DNA of 64,000 nucleotides from Weeksella virosa DSM 16922 (GTDB lineage Bacteria > Bacteroidota > Bacteroidia > Flavobacteriales > Weeksellaceae): positions 1,412,001 through 1,476,000 of the forward strand of contig NC_015144.1 of assembly GCF_000189415.1 (NCBI RefSeq), read 5' to 3'. Shown here in pieces: positions 1 through 9,899 of the stretch; position 1 is the first letter of the stretch; every line of letters starts with the position of its first letter. A model generated the notes under the pieces. It ran no database searches. It saw only the letters and a list, made by a program, of their open reading frames with translations, and was not told the origin of the DNA. Both the position numbers and the translations under genes were made by a program.

Positions 1-2181
1 AGCTTTTTTCGCATCACTTTTGGTTTTCAACGTATCCAAAACAGATTGGTAATTTTTTTCAGCTTCTTTTAACACATCAATTGCTGCATTCGATGTAATT
101 GCTTCTATACGTCTAATTCCTGCCGCAGTAGATGACTCTGAGGTAATCTTGAAAAGTCGAATATCCGAAGTATTTTTCACATGTGTTCCTCCACATAATT
201 CTACAGAAGATCCGAATTTTATCAACCGAACATAATCACCATATTTCTCACCAAACAAAGCCATCGCACCTTGAGAAACTGCTTCATCGAACGGAATATT
301 TCTTTTTTCGTCTAACGGGATGGATGCAACAATTCTATCGTTTACTATTTTTTCTACTTCCGCTATTTCCTCTGTAGTCATCTTACCGAAATGAGAAAAA
401 TCGAAACGTAAATAATCTGGCCCCACATACGAGCCTTTTTGCTCAACATGTGTACCCAAAACAGTGCGTAATGCCTCGTGTAATAAATGAGTTGCCGAGT
501 GGTTTTTTTGTGTTTCATTGCGGGTGATAGAATCAACTTCTGCCTGGAAAGTTGCCTCTATATTGCTTGGTAATTGCTCAACAAAATGAATGATAAGATT
601 GTTTTCTTTTTTGGTATTGAGTACTTCTATCTGTTCATTTGCCGAAATCAATAAACCTGTATCGCCTATTTGTCCACCGCTTTCTGCATAAAATGGCGTT
701 TTGTCTAGAACCAACTGATAAAACTCTCCTTTTTTGTTTTTCACTTTTCGGTAACGAGTAATCTGTACTTCTGTCGATAGTATATCATACCCAACAAATT
801 CTTCGTTTGCATTTTCTCGTACAATAACCCAATCGTCTGTTTCTAGAGCGGTAGCTTTTTTAGAACGTGCTTTTTGTTTGCTCATTTCTACCTCAAATCC
901 ATCTTCATCAATGGTAAAGTTATGATCCTCTACCACGATACGTGATAAATCAGCAGGGAAACCATATGTATCATACAACTCAAACACAACATGACCTGGG
1001 ACAACTTTTGTGTCCTGGTATTGATCAATGATTTGATTCAAACGATTCAATCCATGTTCGATGGTTCGTAAGAAAGAAGATTCTTCCTCTCGGATTACGC
1101 CCGTCACAATGCTTTCTTGTTTGATAAGTTCTGGGAAGAAATCTCCCATTTCATCTTTCAGGATAGGGAATAATAAGTAAATAAAAGGTTCTTTTAGGTT
1201 TAGGAAACGGTAACCATAAGAAATTGCTCGGCGCAAAATTCTACGAATTACATAGCCCGCTCCTGTGTTCGATGGTAGTTGCCCGTCTGCTATGGCAAAA
1301 GAAACTGCACGCAAATGGTCTACAACCACCCGAATAGCAATGTCGGTAATTTCGTTATCACCATAAGTGATGCCCGAAATTTTCTCTAATTTTTTTATCA
1401 ACGGTCGGAAAACATCCGTGTCGTAATTAGATGTTTTACCCTGAAGAACCATAGCCAAACGCTCGAATCCCATACCGGTATCGATATGTTTAGCAGGTAG
1501 AGGTTCTAGACTTCCGTCTGCTCGTCGCTGATATTGCATGAAAACCAAGTTCCAAATCTCAATAACTTGCGGATGGTCTTGATTCACCAAAGATTTTCCG
1601 TCAACAGCCAAACGCTCTTCTTCTGGACGGATATCTACATGGATTTCTGAGCAAGGTCCGCATGGCCCCACATCGCCCATCTCCCAAAAATTATCTTTTT
1701 TATTTCCTAATAAAATTCTATCTTCTGCAATATGTTCTTTCCATAAATCAAGCGCTTCTTGATCGAGTTGAGTGCCGTCTTTTTCATCTCCTTCGAAAAC
1801 CGTTACATAGATTTGGTCTTTGCCTATTCCGTACGTTCCGGTTAATAATTCCCAAGCCCAAGCAATTGCTTCTTTCTTAAAATAATCTCCAAAAGACCAA
1901 TTTCCTAACATCTCGAACATGGTATGGTGATAGGTGTCTTTACCGACATCATCTAAATCGTTGTGTTTTCCAGAAACTCGTAAACATTTTTGGGTGTCAG
2001 CAATTCGGTTACTCTTTGGTGTAGCATTCCCAAGAAAATATTCTTTAAATTGTGCCATCCCAGAGTTATTGAACATTAAGGTAGGATCGTCTTTCAGTAC
2101 AATTGGTGCAGAATCTACTATTAAATGATTGCGTTGTTGAAAAAAATTAAGAAATTCTTTTCTTATATCTTTGGATTTCAT
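1..2181 (-). CDS. alaS: Alanine--tRNA ligase, C-terminus beyond window
   Basis: This enzyme charges tRNA-Ala in the cytoplasm. The reading frame opens at 2181 with [14 protein letters not shown] and runs off the window edge after 727 codons; the family is usually about 870-880 residues, so the end of the C-terminal domain is missing here. The class II core is seen early in the protein ([10 protein letters not shown], then [17 protein letters not shown]). The editing-domain zinc motifs are [12 protein letters not shown] (around 460-500) and CGGTHV (around 180-195). It is divergent from the peptidase gene starting at 2282, with a 100-nt spacer between them. No lesion is visible in the part present. 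Confidence 0.97.
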   Translation of the reverse strand, partial: MKSKDIRKEFLNFFQQRNHLIVDSAPIVLKDDPTLMFNNSGMAQFKEYFLGNATPKSNRIADTQKCLRVSGKHNDLDDVGKDTYHHTMFEMLGNWSFGDYFKKEAIAWAWELLTGTYGIGKDQIYVTVFEGDEKDGTQLDQEALDLWKEHIAEDRILLGNKKDNFWEMGDVGPCGPCSEIHVDIRPEEERLAVDGKSLVNQDHPQVIEIWNLVFMQYQRRADGSLEPLPAKHIDTGMGFERLAMVLQGKTSNYDTDVFRPLIKKLEKISGITYGDNEITDIAIRVVVDHLRAVSFAIADGQLPSNTGAGYVIRRILRRAISYGYRFLNLKEPFIYLLFPILKDEMGDFFPELIKQESIVTGVIREEESSFLRTIEHGLNRLNQIIDQYQDTKVVPGHVVFELYDTYGFPADLSRIVVEDHNFTIDEDGFEVEMSKQKARSKKATALETDDWVIVRENANEEFVGYDILSTEVQITRYRKVKNKKGEFYQLVLDKTPFYAESGGQIGDTGLLISANEQIEVLNTKKENNLIIHFVEQLPSNIEATFQAEVDSITRNETQKNHSATHLLHEALRTVLGTHVEQKGSYVGPDYLRFDFSHFGKMTTEEIAEVEKIVNDRIVASIPLDEKRNIPFDEAVSQGAMALFGEKYGDYVRLIKFGSSVELCGGTHVKNTSDIRLFKITSESSTAAGIRRIEAITSNAAIDVLKEAEKNYQSVLDTLKTKSDAKKA

Positions 2182-2281
2182 TTAGTTTATAATATTTTTA
2201 TCGTTTGATTAACAAAGTATGTGCTAAAATAGTTCTTACTTTGCAATCGTTTTGACAAAGATAAAAACAAATTAGATAGAA

Positions 2282-3280
2282 ATGGAAAATAATACTTTTA
2301 AGTTAGAACCGACCTTAAAAACCTCTACTATCGTACATTCCATCCTAAAGAAAACCAATAGAAATATCATTTTGGCAGTCTTTTTTCTTCTAGTAGCAAT
2401 GCTATCTGGAAGCTTTACGGCTTACTTGATAGTGGAAAAAGATTCGGCTTCGACAGAAGAAACTCTATTAGTAAAACTAAAGCAAAACAAAAAAGACCTA
2501 AAATTACTGCAATCAGAATACAACAAATTATCTGCCAAAATGAAAGAAGCAGGAAAAATTTTGGCAACAATTGAAGAAAAAGATGCAAAAATCTACCGAA
2601 ATGTTTACGGATTAGAGGAAATCCCCGAAGAAGTTCGGATGGCAGGTTTCGGAGGAACAGATCGGTATTCGGACTTACTAAGTTTGCCAAATGGTGAATA
2701 TGTTGCCGAAACAGCAAAAAGTATGGATGTTTTAGTGAAACGCTTAGAATTTCAGGCAAAATCTTTGGCAGAGATAAAAGCTGCATCAAACGGGAAAGAG
2801 AAAGAGTTTGCTTCTATACCTGCTATTCAACCCATTGCCAATAAACACATGTCGAGAGTTGCATCTGGTTTTGGAATGCGTTTTCATCCTATCCTTAAAA
2901 TCAAGAAAATGCACAAAGGCCTAGATTTTGCCGCTCCAACAGGAACTCCGATTTATGCAACAGCCGATGGGCGTGTCGAAAAGACTGGGTCTGAAAATGG
3001 TTATGGAAATATGGTGAAAATTAATCATGGAAATGGGTATGAGACCTTGTACGGTCATATGAGTAAAATAAAAGTAAAGCCTGGTCAACGTGTGAAAAGA
3101 GGAGAGATTATCGGTAATGTTGGCAATACAGGTATGTCTACTGGCTCTCATCTGCATTACGAAATTCATAAAAACGGTGAAGTTATCAATCCGCTGACCT
3201 ATTTTTATAAAGATATAAGTCCAGATGAGTTTGTGAAATTGTATGAAGAATCACAAAAAATGTCAGTATCTTTGGATTAA
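2282..3280 (+). CDS. M23 (LytM-type) peptidoglycan endopeptidase, membrane-anchored
   Basis: The 332-residue protein has one N-terminal membrane segment (about residues 28-50), a coiled coil (about 60-100) and a C-terminal LytM zinc metallopeptidase domain (about 190-305). The zinc ligands are intact: H211 and D215 (HKGLD) and H292 in the GSHLHYE motif, with H259 (YGH) and H290 as the other conserved histidines. Such proteins sit on the periplasmic side and cleave peptidoglycan cross-links or activate amidases during growth and division. The complete ligand set argues for an active enzyme. Its last base overlaps the start of the MerR gene, so the two are probably co-transcribed. Confidence 0.92.
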   Translation: MENNTFKLEPTLKTSTIVHSILKKTNRNIILAVFFLLVAMLSGSFTAYLIVEKDSASTEETLLVKLKQNKKDLKLLQSEYNKLSAKMKEAGKILATIEEKDAKIYRNVYGLEEIPEEVRMAGFGGTDRYSDLLSLPNGEYVAETAKSMDVLVKRLEFQAKSLAEIKAASNGKEKEFASIPAIQPIANKHMSRVASGFGMRFHPILKIKKMHKGLDFAAPTGTPIYATADGRVEKTGSENGYGNMVKINHGNGYETLYGHMSKIKVKPGQRVKRGEIIGNVGNTGMSTGSHLHYEIHKNGEVINPLTYFYKDISPDEFVKLYEESQKMSVSLD

Positions 3281-3624
3281 TGTTCGTCGATTTACCAGAT
3301 AAATTATATTATTCGATAGGTGAAGTGTCGCGTGCTTTCAACGTAAACCCTTCACTTATACGCTTTTGGGAGAAAGAGTTCTCGATTATTCAGCCCAAGA
3401 AAAATAAAAAAGGAAACCGATTCTTTACACCAAAAGATATCGAAAATCTTCGTGTTATCTATCATTTGGTAAAAGAAAGAGGTTATACTTTAGAAGGTGC
3501 CAAAATTGCACTCGAAGAACAAAAAGGATTGGTAGAAGAAATAGAGGTTATTACTCGACTAGAAAACGTCAAAGCCGAACTTCTAAAAATAAAAGAAAGT
3601 TTAGATGATATGAACGACGAATAA
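3280..3624 (+). CDS. MerR-family transcriptional regulator
   Basis: A short 114-residue regulator with a winged helix-turn-helix of the MerR type: YSIGEVSRAFNVNPSLIRFW at about residues 10-30, then the wing and second helix (RFFTPKDIENLRVIYHLVKE). The remaining 40 residues are a helix suited to dimerisation; there is no effector-binding domain and no metal-binding cysteine. The start overlaps the peptidase stop codon by one base (TAATG), so translation is likely coupled. This peptidase-MerR pair is commonly seen in Flavobacteriia; its targets are unknown. Confidence 0.85.
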   Translation: MFVDLPDKLYYSIGEVSRAFNVNPSLIRFWEKEFSIIQPKKNKKGNRFFTPKDIENLRVIYHLVKERGYTLEGAKIALEEQKGLVEEIEVITRLENVKAELLKIKESLDDMNDE

Positions 3625-3637
3625 TCGTCGTTTTTTT
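3613..3637 (+). terminator. Intrinsic terminator after the merR-type gene
   Basis: An 8-bp perfect stem (AACGACGA / TCGTCGTT) with an ATAA loop is followed by a run of T. The loop contains the stop codon of the MerR gene, so the terminator begins inside the coding sequence. It ends the M23-MerR transcript before dnaE. Confidence 0.8.
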
Positions 3638-3711
3638 ATTCTCATAAAAGCAAATCAAAAAAACTTTCTTTAAAAAATCGTATATTGAAATCCCTAAAAT
3701 AAAAAGCTAGC

Positions 3712-6700
3712 ATGTATTTAATTTTTGATACAGAAACGACGGGTTTACCAAAAGATTGGAACGCTCCAATTACCGATTCTGACAACTGGCCAAGATGTAT
3801 ACAAATTGCCTGGCAGCTGCATGATGAACTCGGAAACCTAGTCGAGCATCAAGACTATTTAGTGAAACCAGACGGATTTGATATTCCGTACGATTCTGAA
3901 AGAATTCATGGTATTTCGACAGCTTTGGCTACTGAACAAGGAGTGCCTTTGGAGGAAGTTTTGGACAAATTTCAGAAAGCTTTAGCAAAAACTAAATTCA
4001 TTGTTGGGCAGAATTTAGGGTTTGACATCAATATTATGGCTGCCGAATTCTACCGAAAAGGTGTAGAAAATAAGCTCGATCAACTTCCTGTTTTGGATAC
4101 CTGTACCGAAACAACCGCAGAATTATTAAAACTACCTGGAGGACGAGGAGGGCGTTATAAGCTGCCAACCCTTACCGAATTGCATGAGTTTCTGTTCCAG
4201 GTTCCTTTTTCAGAGGCGCATAACGCAACTGCAGACGTAGAAGCAACAGCACGTTGTTTCTTCGAGCTCATCCGAACAGGGGTTTTTACATTACAAGATT
4301 TGCAAAAAGATGAAAATTATTTCACGCGTTTTCGCACAGCAAACCCTACCGAAATAGCCTCTATCGGTCTAAAGCATACGAATCTAAAAAAAGCTTCGGA
4401 AGCCATAGCTAAACGTTTGGCAAAAGAAGAGCCAGATGTGGTTTTGCCCGCAGTAACGGATGAGATTCTAGAAAAATTCGAGAATGCTCCCTTTTCTCAT
4501 TTGCATAATCACACCCAGTTTTCTATCCTACAATCAACAATCACTATCAAAGACTTGGTAAAAGCTACTGCAAAACAAAACATGCCTGCTGTTGCCATCA
4601 CGGATCACGGAAATATGATGGGAGCTTTTCATTTTGTAGATGCAGTATACGAACACAACCAGCAAGTAGAGGAAAAAAATAAAGAACTCGAAGCACAAGG
4701 TCTAGGACCCACAGAAAAGACTATAAAACCAATTGTTGGGGTAGAGTTTTTTGTGTGTGAAAATCATTTAGATAAAACCAAAAAAGATAATGGATATCAG
4801 ATTGTTTTTTTAGCGAAAAATAAAGTAGGTTACCATAACTTAGCCAAAATGGCTTCGAAGGGGAATATCGACGGATTCTATTATGTGCCAAGGATAGACC
4901 GAGAAGTAATCAGACAACATAAGGAAGGGTTAATTGTACTTTCTGGAAACCTGCAGGGAGAAATCCCCAATAAAATTCTCAATATCGGAGAAAGACAAGC
5001 TGAAGAAGCATTAGAGTGGTGGAAAGAAGAGTTCGGAGACGATTTTTATATCGAACTAATGCGACATGGACAAGAAGATGAAGATCGGGTAAACCAGACA
5101 CTCATTCAGTTTGCGATGAAACATAACGTGAAATTAATCGCAACCAATAATACATATTATATAGATAAAGAAGACTCTAATGCACATGATATTTTGTTGT
5201 GTGTGCGCGATGCCGAGAAACAATCTACGCCGATTGGGCGTGGTCGAGGCTTCCGTTTCGGGTTTCCGAATCAAGAATATTATTTCAAGTCGAGTGAAGA
5301 GATGAAAAATCTTTTCCGAGATATACCTCATGCCATCATAAACATCCAAGAAATTGTCGACAAAGTAGAAGAATATAAATTAAGAAGAGATGTATTACTA
5401 CCTAAATTCACAATCCCAGAAGAATTTATCCATGCCGAAGATGAGCAAGATGGGGGAAAACGTGGAGAGAATGCATATCTTCGATTCTTAACATACGAAG
5501 GAGCAAAAAGACGATACGAAACCATAACGTCCGAAATTGAAGAGCGATTAGATTTCGAACTTACAACCATCGAGCGTACCGGTTATCCAGGGTATTTCCT
5601 TATTGTGCAGGATTTTATTGCGGCTGCAAGAGAAATGGGTGTTTCCGTTGGTCCAGGACGCGGTTCTGCAGCAGGTTCTGCTGTTGCTTATTGTTTAGGA
5701 ATTACCAACTTAGACCCGATAGAATACGATTTGCTTTTCGAGCGTTTCCTTAATCCAGACCGAGTATCTATGCCCGATATTGATATTGATTTTGATGATG
5801 AAGGACGTAGTTTAGTGATGGATTATGTTATCAATAAATATGGAGCCAATCAAGTAGCACAAATTATTACATATGGTACAATGGCAGCCAAGTCATCTAT
5901 TCGAGATACTGCACGTGTACTCGATTTGCCACTGTATGAGGCTGATAAAATCGCAAAACTGATTCCGAATATGAAACTGTCTAAGATTTTTCAATTAGAC
6001 GAGAAAGTTCTTAGAAACGAATTACGCCCAGAAGATTTAGAGAATGTTTTAGAACTAAAACGTTTATCAGACGGAAATGATCTCACAGCGCAAACCATTC
6101 AGCAAGCTCAGATTTTAGAGGGGTCTGTAAGAAACACAGGTGTGCATGCCTGTGGAGTAATAATTACACCCGATGATATTACGAATTTTGTCCCAGTTAC
6201 AACCGCTAAAGATTCTGATTTATATCTCACTCAGTTCGACAACTCGGTAGCAGAATTTGCAGGTTTACTGAAGATGGATTTTTTAGGGTTGAAAACACTG
6301 ACTCTTATTAAAGACACGATAAAACTGGTGAAACTTCGACATGATATAGATATCGACCCAGATCAGATTCCGATTGATGACAATAAAACATACGAACTTT
6401 TCCAAAGAGGAGAAACCATTGGGATTTTCCAATACGAATCACCTGGAATGCAAAAACATATGCGAGATCTTAAGCCAACTGTTTTTGCCGATCTTATTGC
6501 CATGAATGCCTTGTACCGTCCCGGACCGATGGAATACATTCCGTCTTTTATTCGACGAAAAGCGGGTATAGAGGAAATTACCTACGACTTAGATGCTTGC
6601 GAAGAATATCTTAGTGAAACCTACGGTATCACAGTCTATCAAGAGCAAGTAATGTTGCTATCGCAAAAGTTAGCCGATTTCTCTAAAGGTGATGCCGACG

Positions 6701-8103
6701 TGTTGCGTAAAGCGATGGGGAAAAAGCAAAAAGCAGTTCTCGATAAGATGAAACCAAAGTTCATAGAACAAGCTGCTGCCAAAGGACACGACCCTAAGAT
6801 ACTAGAAAAAATATGGACAGACTGGGAAGCCTTTGCTTCCTACGCCTTCAATAAATCTCACTCGACTTGCTATGCGTGGATTGCCTACCAAACGGCTTAT
6901 CTCAAAGCACATTACCCAGCAGAATATATGGCTGCGGTTTTATCAAACAACATGAACGATATAAAACAAGTTACGTTTTTTATGGAGGAGTGTAAGCGAA
7001 TGGGGATAAAGGTATTAAACCCTGATGTGAATGAATCGATTTCTAAATTTAACGTAAACGAAAATAACGCAATACGTTTTGGGATGGAAGCTGTAAAAGG
7101 AGTAGGTTCTGCAGCCGTAAAAGCAATTATTGCCGAAAGAGAAAAAAACGGTGATTTTAGCTCTATTTTCGATTTTGTAAAACGTGTAGATCTTCGAGTT
7201 GTAAACAAAAAAACTATCGAAAATCTAATTCTTGCAGGCGCATTTGATCAGTTTGGTTTTCATCGTGGACGCTACTTTTACCAAGAAGATGGAACAACAA
7301 ATCTCGAGAAGATTATCAAATACGGCGGCAATTATCAAGCCCAAAAAAATAGCGCTCAGACATCGTTGTTCGGTGGATTAGACGGTACTGTTGAAGATAT
7401 TGTGCCACAATTACCCGATTGTGATAAATGGAGTATTGTGCAAGAATTATATAAAGAAAAAGAGGTAATCGGAATGTTTATCTCTTCACATCCGCTAGAT
7501 GAATACAAAGACGAAATAAAATTAATTTCTAATATGACACTTGGCCAACTTATTGGGCGAGAAGGAGAGGTTTCGGGTAGAGAATTATCCATGTGCGGAA
7601 TAATGAGTAATGTTATGCATCGAATAAGTAAAAATGGAAAAGAATACGGTAGCTTTACTTTTAGTGATTATTCCGATTCATACGATTTTATGATTTTTGG
7701 AGAGGACTATCTCAAGTTTAAATATTTTTTCAATGAGAATATATTCTTGAATATTCGTGTAATTTTCGAAAAGAAAGTGTACAAAGACCGCGACGGAAAT
7801 ATTACTGGAGAAAAAATGTTTACCAAGATTACGAAAATGCAGTTATTGAGTGATATCCTCGAGTCGAGTACCAGTAGTTTAAGAATCAATATAGATTTAG
7901 AAGATCTCAACGATCACTTGGTAGAGCGATTATTGGATATGGTGGTTCGCTACCAGGGAAGCAAAAAATTAGAATTCAAGATAGTTGATAATCAAGAAAA
8001 AATACGACTCGAAATACCGTCGGATAAATACAAAGTCAATATTTGTCGAGAGCTTTTAGATGAAATCAAGCTTATTCAAGAATTAAAAATAAATTTAAGC
8101 TAA
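3712..8103 (+). CDS. dnaE: DNA polymerase III alpha subunit with N-terminal DEDDh exonuclease
   Basis: The replicative polymerase subunit, 1463 residues, about 300 longer than the E. coli enzyme because of an N-terminal exonuclease domain (about 1-195). That domain keeps the DEDDh set: D6 and E8 (FDTETTG), D105, H170 and D175 (HNATADVEA). A PHP domain follows from about 263 (HLHNHTQFS, ITDHGN), then the polymerase core with GPGRGSAAGS (about 647) and PDIDIDFDDE (about 688), which carries the catalytic aspartates. An OB-fold lies near the C-terminus (about 1290-1370). Fusion of an epsilon-like domain to DnaE is known in Bacteroidota. It is a single gene between terminator-bounded units. Confidence 0.97.
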   Translation: MYLIFDTETTGLPKDWNAPITDSDNWPRCIQIAWQLHDELGNLVEHQDYLVKPDGFDIPYDSERIHGISTALATEQGVPLEEVLDKFQKALAKTKFIVGQNLGFDINIMAAEFYRKGVENKLDQLPVLDTCTETTAELLKLPGGRGGRYKLPTLTELHEFLFQVPFSEAHNATADVEATARCFFELIRTGVFTLQDLQKDENYFTRFRTANPTEIASIGLKHTNLKKASEAIAKRLAKEEPDVVLPAVTDEILEKFENAPFSHLHNHTQFSILQSTITIKDLVKATAKQNMPAVAITDHGNMMGAFHFVDAVYEHNQQVEEKNKELEAQGLGPTEKTIKPIVGVEFFVCENHLDKTKKDNGYQIVFLAKNKVGYHNLAKMASKGNIDGFYYVPRIDREVIRQHKEGLIVLSGNLQGEIPNKILNIGERQAEEALEWWKEEFGDDFYIELMRHGQEDEDRVNQTLIQFAMKHNVKLIATNNTYYIDKEDSNAHDILLCVRDAEKQSTPIGRGRGFRFGFPNQEYYFKSSEEMKNLFRDIPHAIINIQEIVDKVEEYKLRRDVLLPKFTIPEEFIHAEDEQDGGKRGENAYLRFLTYEGAKRRYETITSEIEERLDFELTTIERTGYPGYFLIVQDFIAAAREMGVSVGPGRGSAAGSAVAYCLGITNLDPIEYDLLFERFLNPDRVSMPDIDIDFDDEGRSLVMDYVINKYGANQVAQIITYGTMAAKSSIRDTARVLDLPLYEADKIAKLIPNMKLSKIFQLDEKVLRNELRPEDLENVLELKRLSDGNDLTAQTIQQAQILEGSVRNTGVHACGVIITPDDITNFVPVTTAKDSDLYLTQFDNSVAEFAGLLKMDFLGLKTLTLIKDTIKLVKLRHDIDIDPDQIPIDDNKTYELFQRGETIGIFQYESPGMQKHMRDLKPTVFADLIAMNALYRPGPMEYIPSFIRRKAGIEEITYDLDACEEYLSETYGITVYQEQVMLLSQKLADFSKGDADVLRKAMGKKQKAVLDKMKPKFIEQAAAKGHDPKILEKIWTDWEAFASYAFNKSHSTCYAWIAYQTAYLKAHYPAEYMAAVLSNNMNDIKQVTFFMEECKRMGIKVLNPDVNESISKFNVNENNAIRFGMEAVKGVGSAAVKAIIAEREKNGDFSSIFDFVKRVDLRVVNKKTIENLILAGAFDQFGFHRGRYFYQEDGTTNLEKIIKYGGNYQAQKNSAQTSLFGGLDGTVEDIVPQLPDCDKWSIVQELYKEKEVIGMFISSHPLDEYKDEIKLISNMTLGQLIGREGEVSGRELSMCGIMSNVMHRISKNGKEYGSFTFSDYSDSYDFMIFGEDYLKFKYFFNENIFLNIRVIFEKKVYKDRDGNITGEKMFTKITKMQLLSDILESSTSSLRINIDLEDLNDHLVERLLDMVVRYQGSKKLEFKIVDNQEKIRLEIPSDKYKVNICRELLDEIKLIQELKINLS

Positions 8104-8207
8104 ACTATTGCATCATTAGTATAATCGATAAAAATACACAATCAGTATAAATTTTTTTTCTTAGTTTTGTTAAACAACATATTAGAAAAACAAAAAAATA
8201 AAAAATT

Positions 8208-8525
8208 ATGGCATTAGATGTAACAGACGCAAGTTTCGATAAAGAAATCATCAATTCGGGCAAACCAGCAATGGTAGATTTTTGGGCTGTATGGTGCGGA
8301 CCATGTCGTATGGTAGGGCCAATAGTTGAAGAAATTGCAGGAGAATACAGCGAGAAAGCAGTGGTTGCGAAAGTCGATGTAGATAACAATCAAGAGGTTG
8401 CTGCAAAATACGGAATCAGAAACATCCCAACAATTCTATACTTCAAAAACGGAGAAGTTGTAGATAAAGTAGTAGGTGTTGCTCCAAAAGAGCAATTAAT
8501 AGAAAAATTAGAAGCTTTGATGTAA
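8208..8525 (+). CDS. trxA: Thioredoxin
   Basis: A 105-residue cytosolic thioredoxin that reduces protein disulfides with electrons from thioredoxin reductase. The redox motif WCGPC is at residues 29-33 and the cis-proline motif NIPTILYF follows. There is no signal peptide, so this is the general cytoplasmic form. It is preceded by a TAGTTTTG sequence at 8162-8169 that could be a -7 element, and is followed directly by an intrinsic terminator, so it is probably monocistronic. Confidence 0.96.
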   Translation: MALDVTDASFDKEIINSGKPAMVDFWAVWCGPCRMVGPIVEEIAGEYSEKAVVAKVDVDNNQEVAAKYGIRNIPTILYFKNGEVVDKVVGVAPKEQLIEKLEALM

Positions 8526-8556
8526 TCAATTAACTTATTGATTATTAAAATGATAT

Positions 8557-8588
8557 AAAAACTCGGTTGAAAAACTGAGTTTTTTTTC
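8557..8588 (+). terminator. Intrinsic terminator of trxA
   Basis: A stem AAAACTC / GAGTTTT closes a loop of about 13 nt and runs into eight T residues. It lies about 30 nt after the trxA stop and upstream of the tRNA promoter. Confidence 0.75.
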
Positions 8589-8621
8589 AATTTTATTTTA
8601 GGAAGTATCAAAAAAACCGTG

Positions 8622-8629
8622 TATATTTG
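8622..8629 (+). promoter_or_regulatory. -7 box of the tRNA-Asp promoter
   Basis: TATATTTG matches the Bacteroidota -7 consensus TAnnTTTG exactly and lies 20 nt before the first tRNA-Asp. No perfect -33 box is seen at the expected distance (the sequence there is TTTAGG). Confidence 0.55.
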
Positions 8630-8649
8630 CAATCCGAAACTGATACACT

Positions 8650-8723
8650 GATCCGGTAGTTCAGTTGGTTAGAATACCTGCCTGTCACGCAGGTGGTCGC
8701 GGGTTCGAGTCCCGTCCGGATCG
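8650..8723 (+). tRNA. tRNA-Asp (GTC), copy 1
   Basis: A 74-nt cloverleaf. The acceptor stem GATCCGG pairs with CCGGATC, the anticodon arm CCTGC/GCAGG encloses loop CTGTCAC with anticodon GTC (8684-8686), and the T arm has GGTTCGAGTCC. The discriminator base is G, and CCA is not fully encoded and must be added enzymatically. Confidence 0.96.
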
Positions 8724-8761
8724 CAAAAGTTCTCTCACATTAATAATTATTTATAAAAACT

Positions 8762-8835
8762 GATCCGGTAGTTCAGTTGGTTAGAATACCTGCCTGTCAC
8801 GCAGGTGGTCGCGGGTTCGAGTCCCGTCCGGATCG
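8762..8835 (+). tRNA. tRNA-Asp (GTC), copy 2
   Basis: Identical over its full length to the first copy, 112 nt downstream. Identity extends a few bases beyond each end (8647-8725 compared with 8759-8837), which points to a recent tandem duplication. The anticodon GTC is at 8796-8798. Both copies probably share the upstream promoter and the terminator that follows. Confidence 0.96.
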
Positions 8836-8838
8836 CAG

Positions 8839-8867
8839 AAGCTTTACCTAGGGGTAAGGCTTTTTTT
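8839..8867 (+). terminator. Intrinsic terminator of the tRNA-Asp pair
   Basis: GCTTTACC / GGTAAGGC forms a stem with one G-T wobble around TAGG, followed by seven T residues. It lies immediately after the second tRNA. Confidence 0.75.
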
Positions 8868-8895
8868 ATTTCTACACATTTCATACAACTATACG

Positions 8896-9303
8896 ATGCA
8901 GATTTTGTATTTGGCTTCGGCAATTATTACCAACCCGCAGAATGATTTTCTAATCGTACGGAAGAAAAAATCCTCTTATTTTCAGATGGTAGGAGGCAAG
9001 ATAGAAGGAGATGAACAGCCTATCGAAGCGCTAATTCGAGAATGCAAAGAAGAAATACAAGTAGATATTTCTACCTATCCTATAGAATTATTGGGCGAGC
9101 ACTGTACAAAAGCTGTAAACGAACAAGAAACTTTGGTGAAAGCTACAATATTTCATGTAGCGATACCTCATCATGTTGCTATACAATGTGCCAAAGAAAT
9201 AGCCGAATTTGCCTGGATGAGCAAAACATCTTACCAGAATTATCAATTAGCACATTTGCTTTGTGAATTCAGTTTACCGTGGTGGAAAGCTAACGAAATC
9301 TAA
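8896..9303 (+). CDS. Nudix hydrolase
   Basis: A 135-residue protein of the Nudix family, whose members hydrolyse nucleoside diphosphates linked to another group, often as house-cleaning enzymes. The Nudix box GX5EX7REUXEEXGU is recognisable: G-KIEGD-E-QPIEALI-RECKEE-I-Q-V. The one departure is Q where the family has the second G. The metal-binding glutamates (REcKEE) are intact. The substrate cannot be told. It sits alone between the tRNA terminator and bcp. Confidence 0.85.
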   Translation: MQILYLASAIITNPQNDFLIVRKKKSSYFQMVGGKIEGDEQPIEALIRECKEEIQVDISTYPIELLGEHCTKAVNEQETLVKATIFHVAIPHHVAIQCAKEIAEFAWMSKTSYQNYQLAHLLCEFSLPWWKANEI

Positions 9304-9433
9304 TAAAACATCTTTTTATAGACGACGCGCTATGTCGTTATGATAATTTATCTTTGTCAACAAGAAAGTAGAAAAAGAAATAAACTTTTATCGAAATTAA
9401 TTCATTATTTTTACATAACATAAAAGTGAAGAG

Positions 9434-9889
9434 ATGAAAATGTTAGAAAAAGGAGATAAAGCACCCGAATTCAGTGGAGTAGATCAAAACGGAAAGCTGG
9501 TGAGCTCGATCGACTATCAAGGTAAGAAAATAGTTGTGTTTTTCTACCCCAAAGCAAGTACACCAGGTTGTACAGCAGAAGCTTGTAATTTGCGAGACAA
9601 CGAAGCTGCTTTGGCTGCCAAAGGGTACTCGATTATTGGGGTAAGTGCAGATTCGGTAGAAAGACAAAAGAAATTTGCAGAAAAATATTCTTTACCCTTT
9701 CCACTTTTGGCAGATGAAGATCATACCATTCTCAACGCTTTTGGAGTTTGGGGACCGAAAAAATTTATGGGGCGCGAATATGATGGAATTCATCGAACTA
9801 CTTTTTTGATAAATGAAGAAGGAATAATCGATGAGGTAATCAGCAAGGTGAAAACCAAAGAACATGCAAAACAAATTTTAGAAAACTAA
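9434..9889 (+). CDS. bcp: Thioredoxin-dependent peroxiredoxin, Bcp/PrxQ type
   Basis: A 151-residue atypical two-cysteine peroxiredoxin that reduces hydroperoxides and is recycled by thioredoxin. The motif PKASTPGCTAEAC holds the peroxidatic cysteine C46 and the resolving cysteine C51, the short spacing that defines the Bcp/PrxQ class. There is no signal peptide. The gene ends 10 nt before recA, so the two are probably co-transcribed, linking peroxide defence to DNA repair. Confidence 0.95.
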   Translation: MKMLEKGDKAPEFSGVDQNGKLVSSIDYQGKKIVVFFYPKASTPGCTAEACNLRDNEAALAAKGYSIIGVSADSVERQKKFAEKYSLPFPLLADEDHTILNAFGVWGPKKFMGREYDGIHRTTFLINEEGIIDEVISKVKTKEHAKQILEN

Positions 9890-9899
9890 ATAAGAAATA

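Noticed and set aside
3712-4300. DnaE-exonuclease fusion as a new enzyme
   Set aside because: Such fusions are already known in Bacteroidota; only the completeness of the site is reported.
8950-9080. Nudix box with Q in place of the second G as a dead enzyme
   Set aside because: The metal-binding glutamates are intact and this glycine varies in active members.
9317-9345. Imperfect dyad ACGAC...GTCGT upstream of bcp
   Set aside because: Only five bases per arm and no promoter geometry around it; too weak to call an operator.
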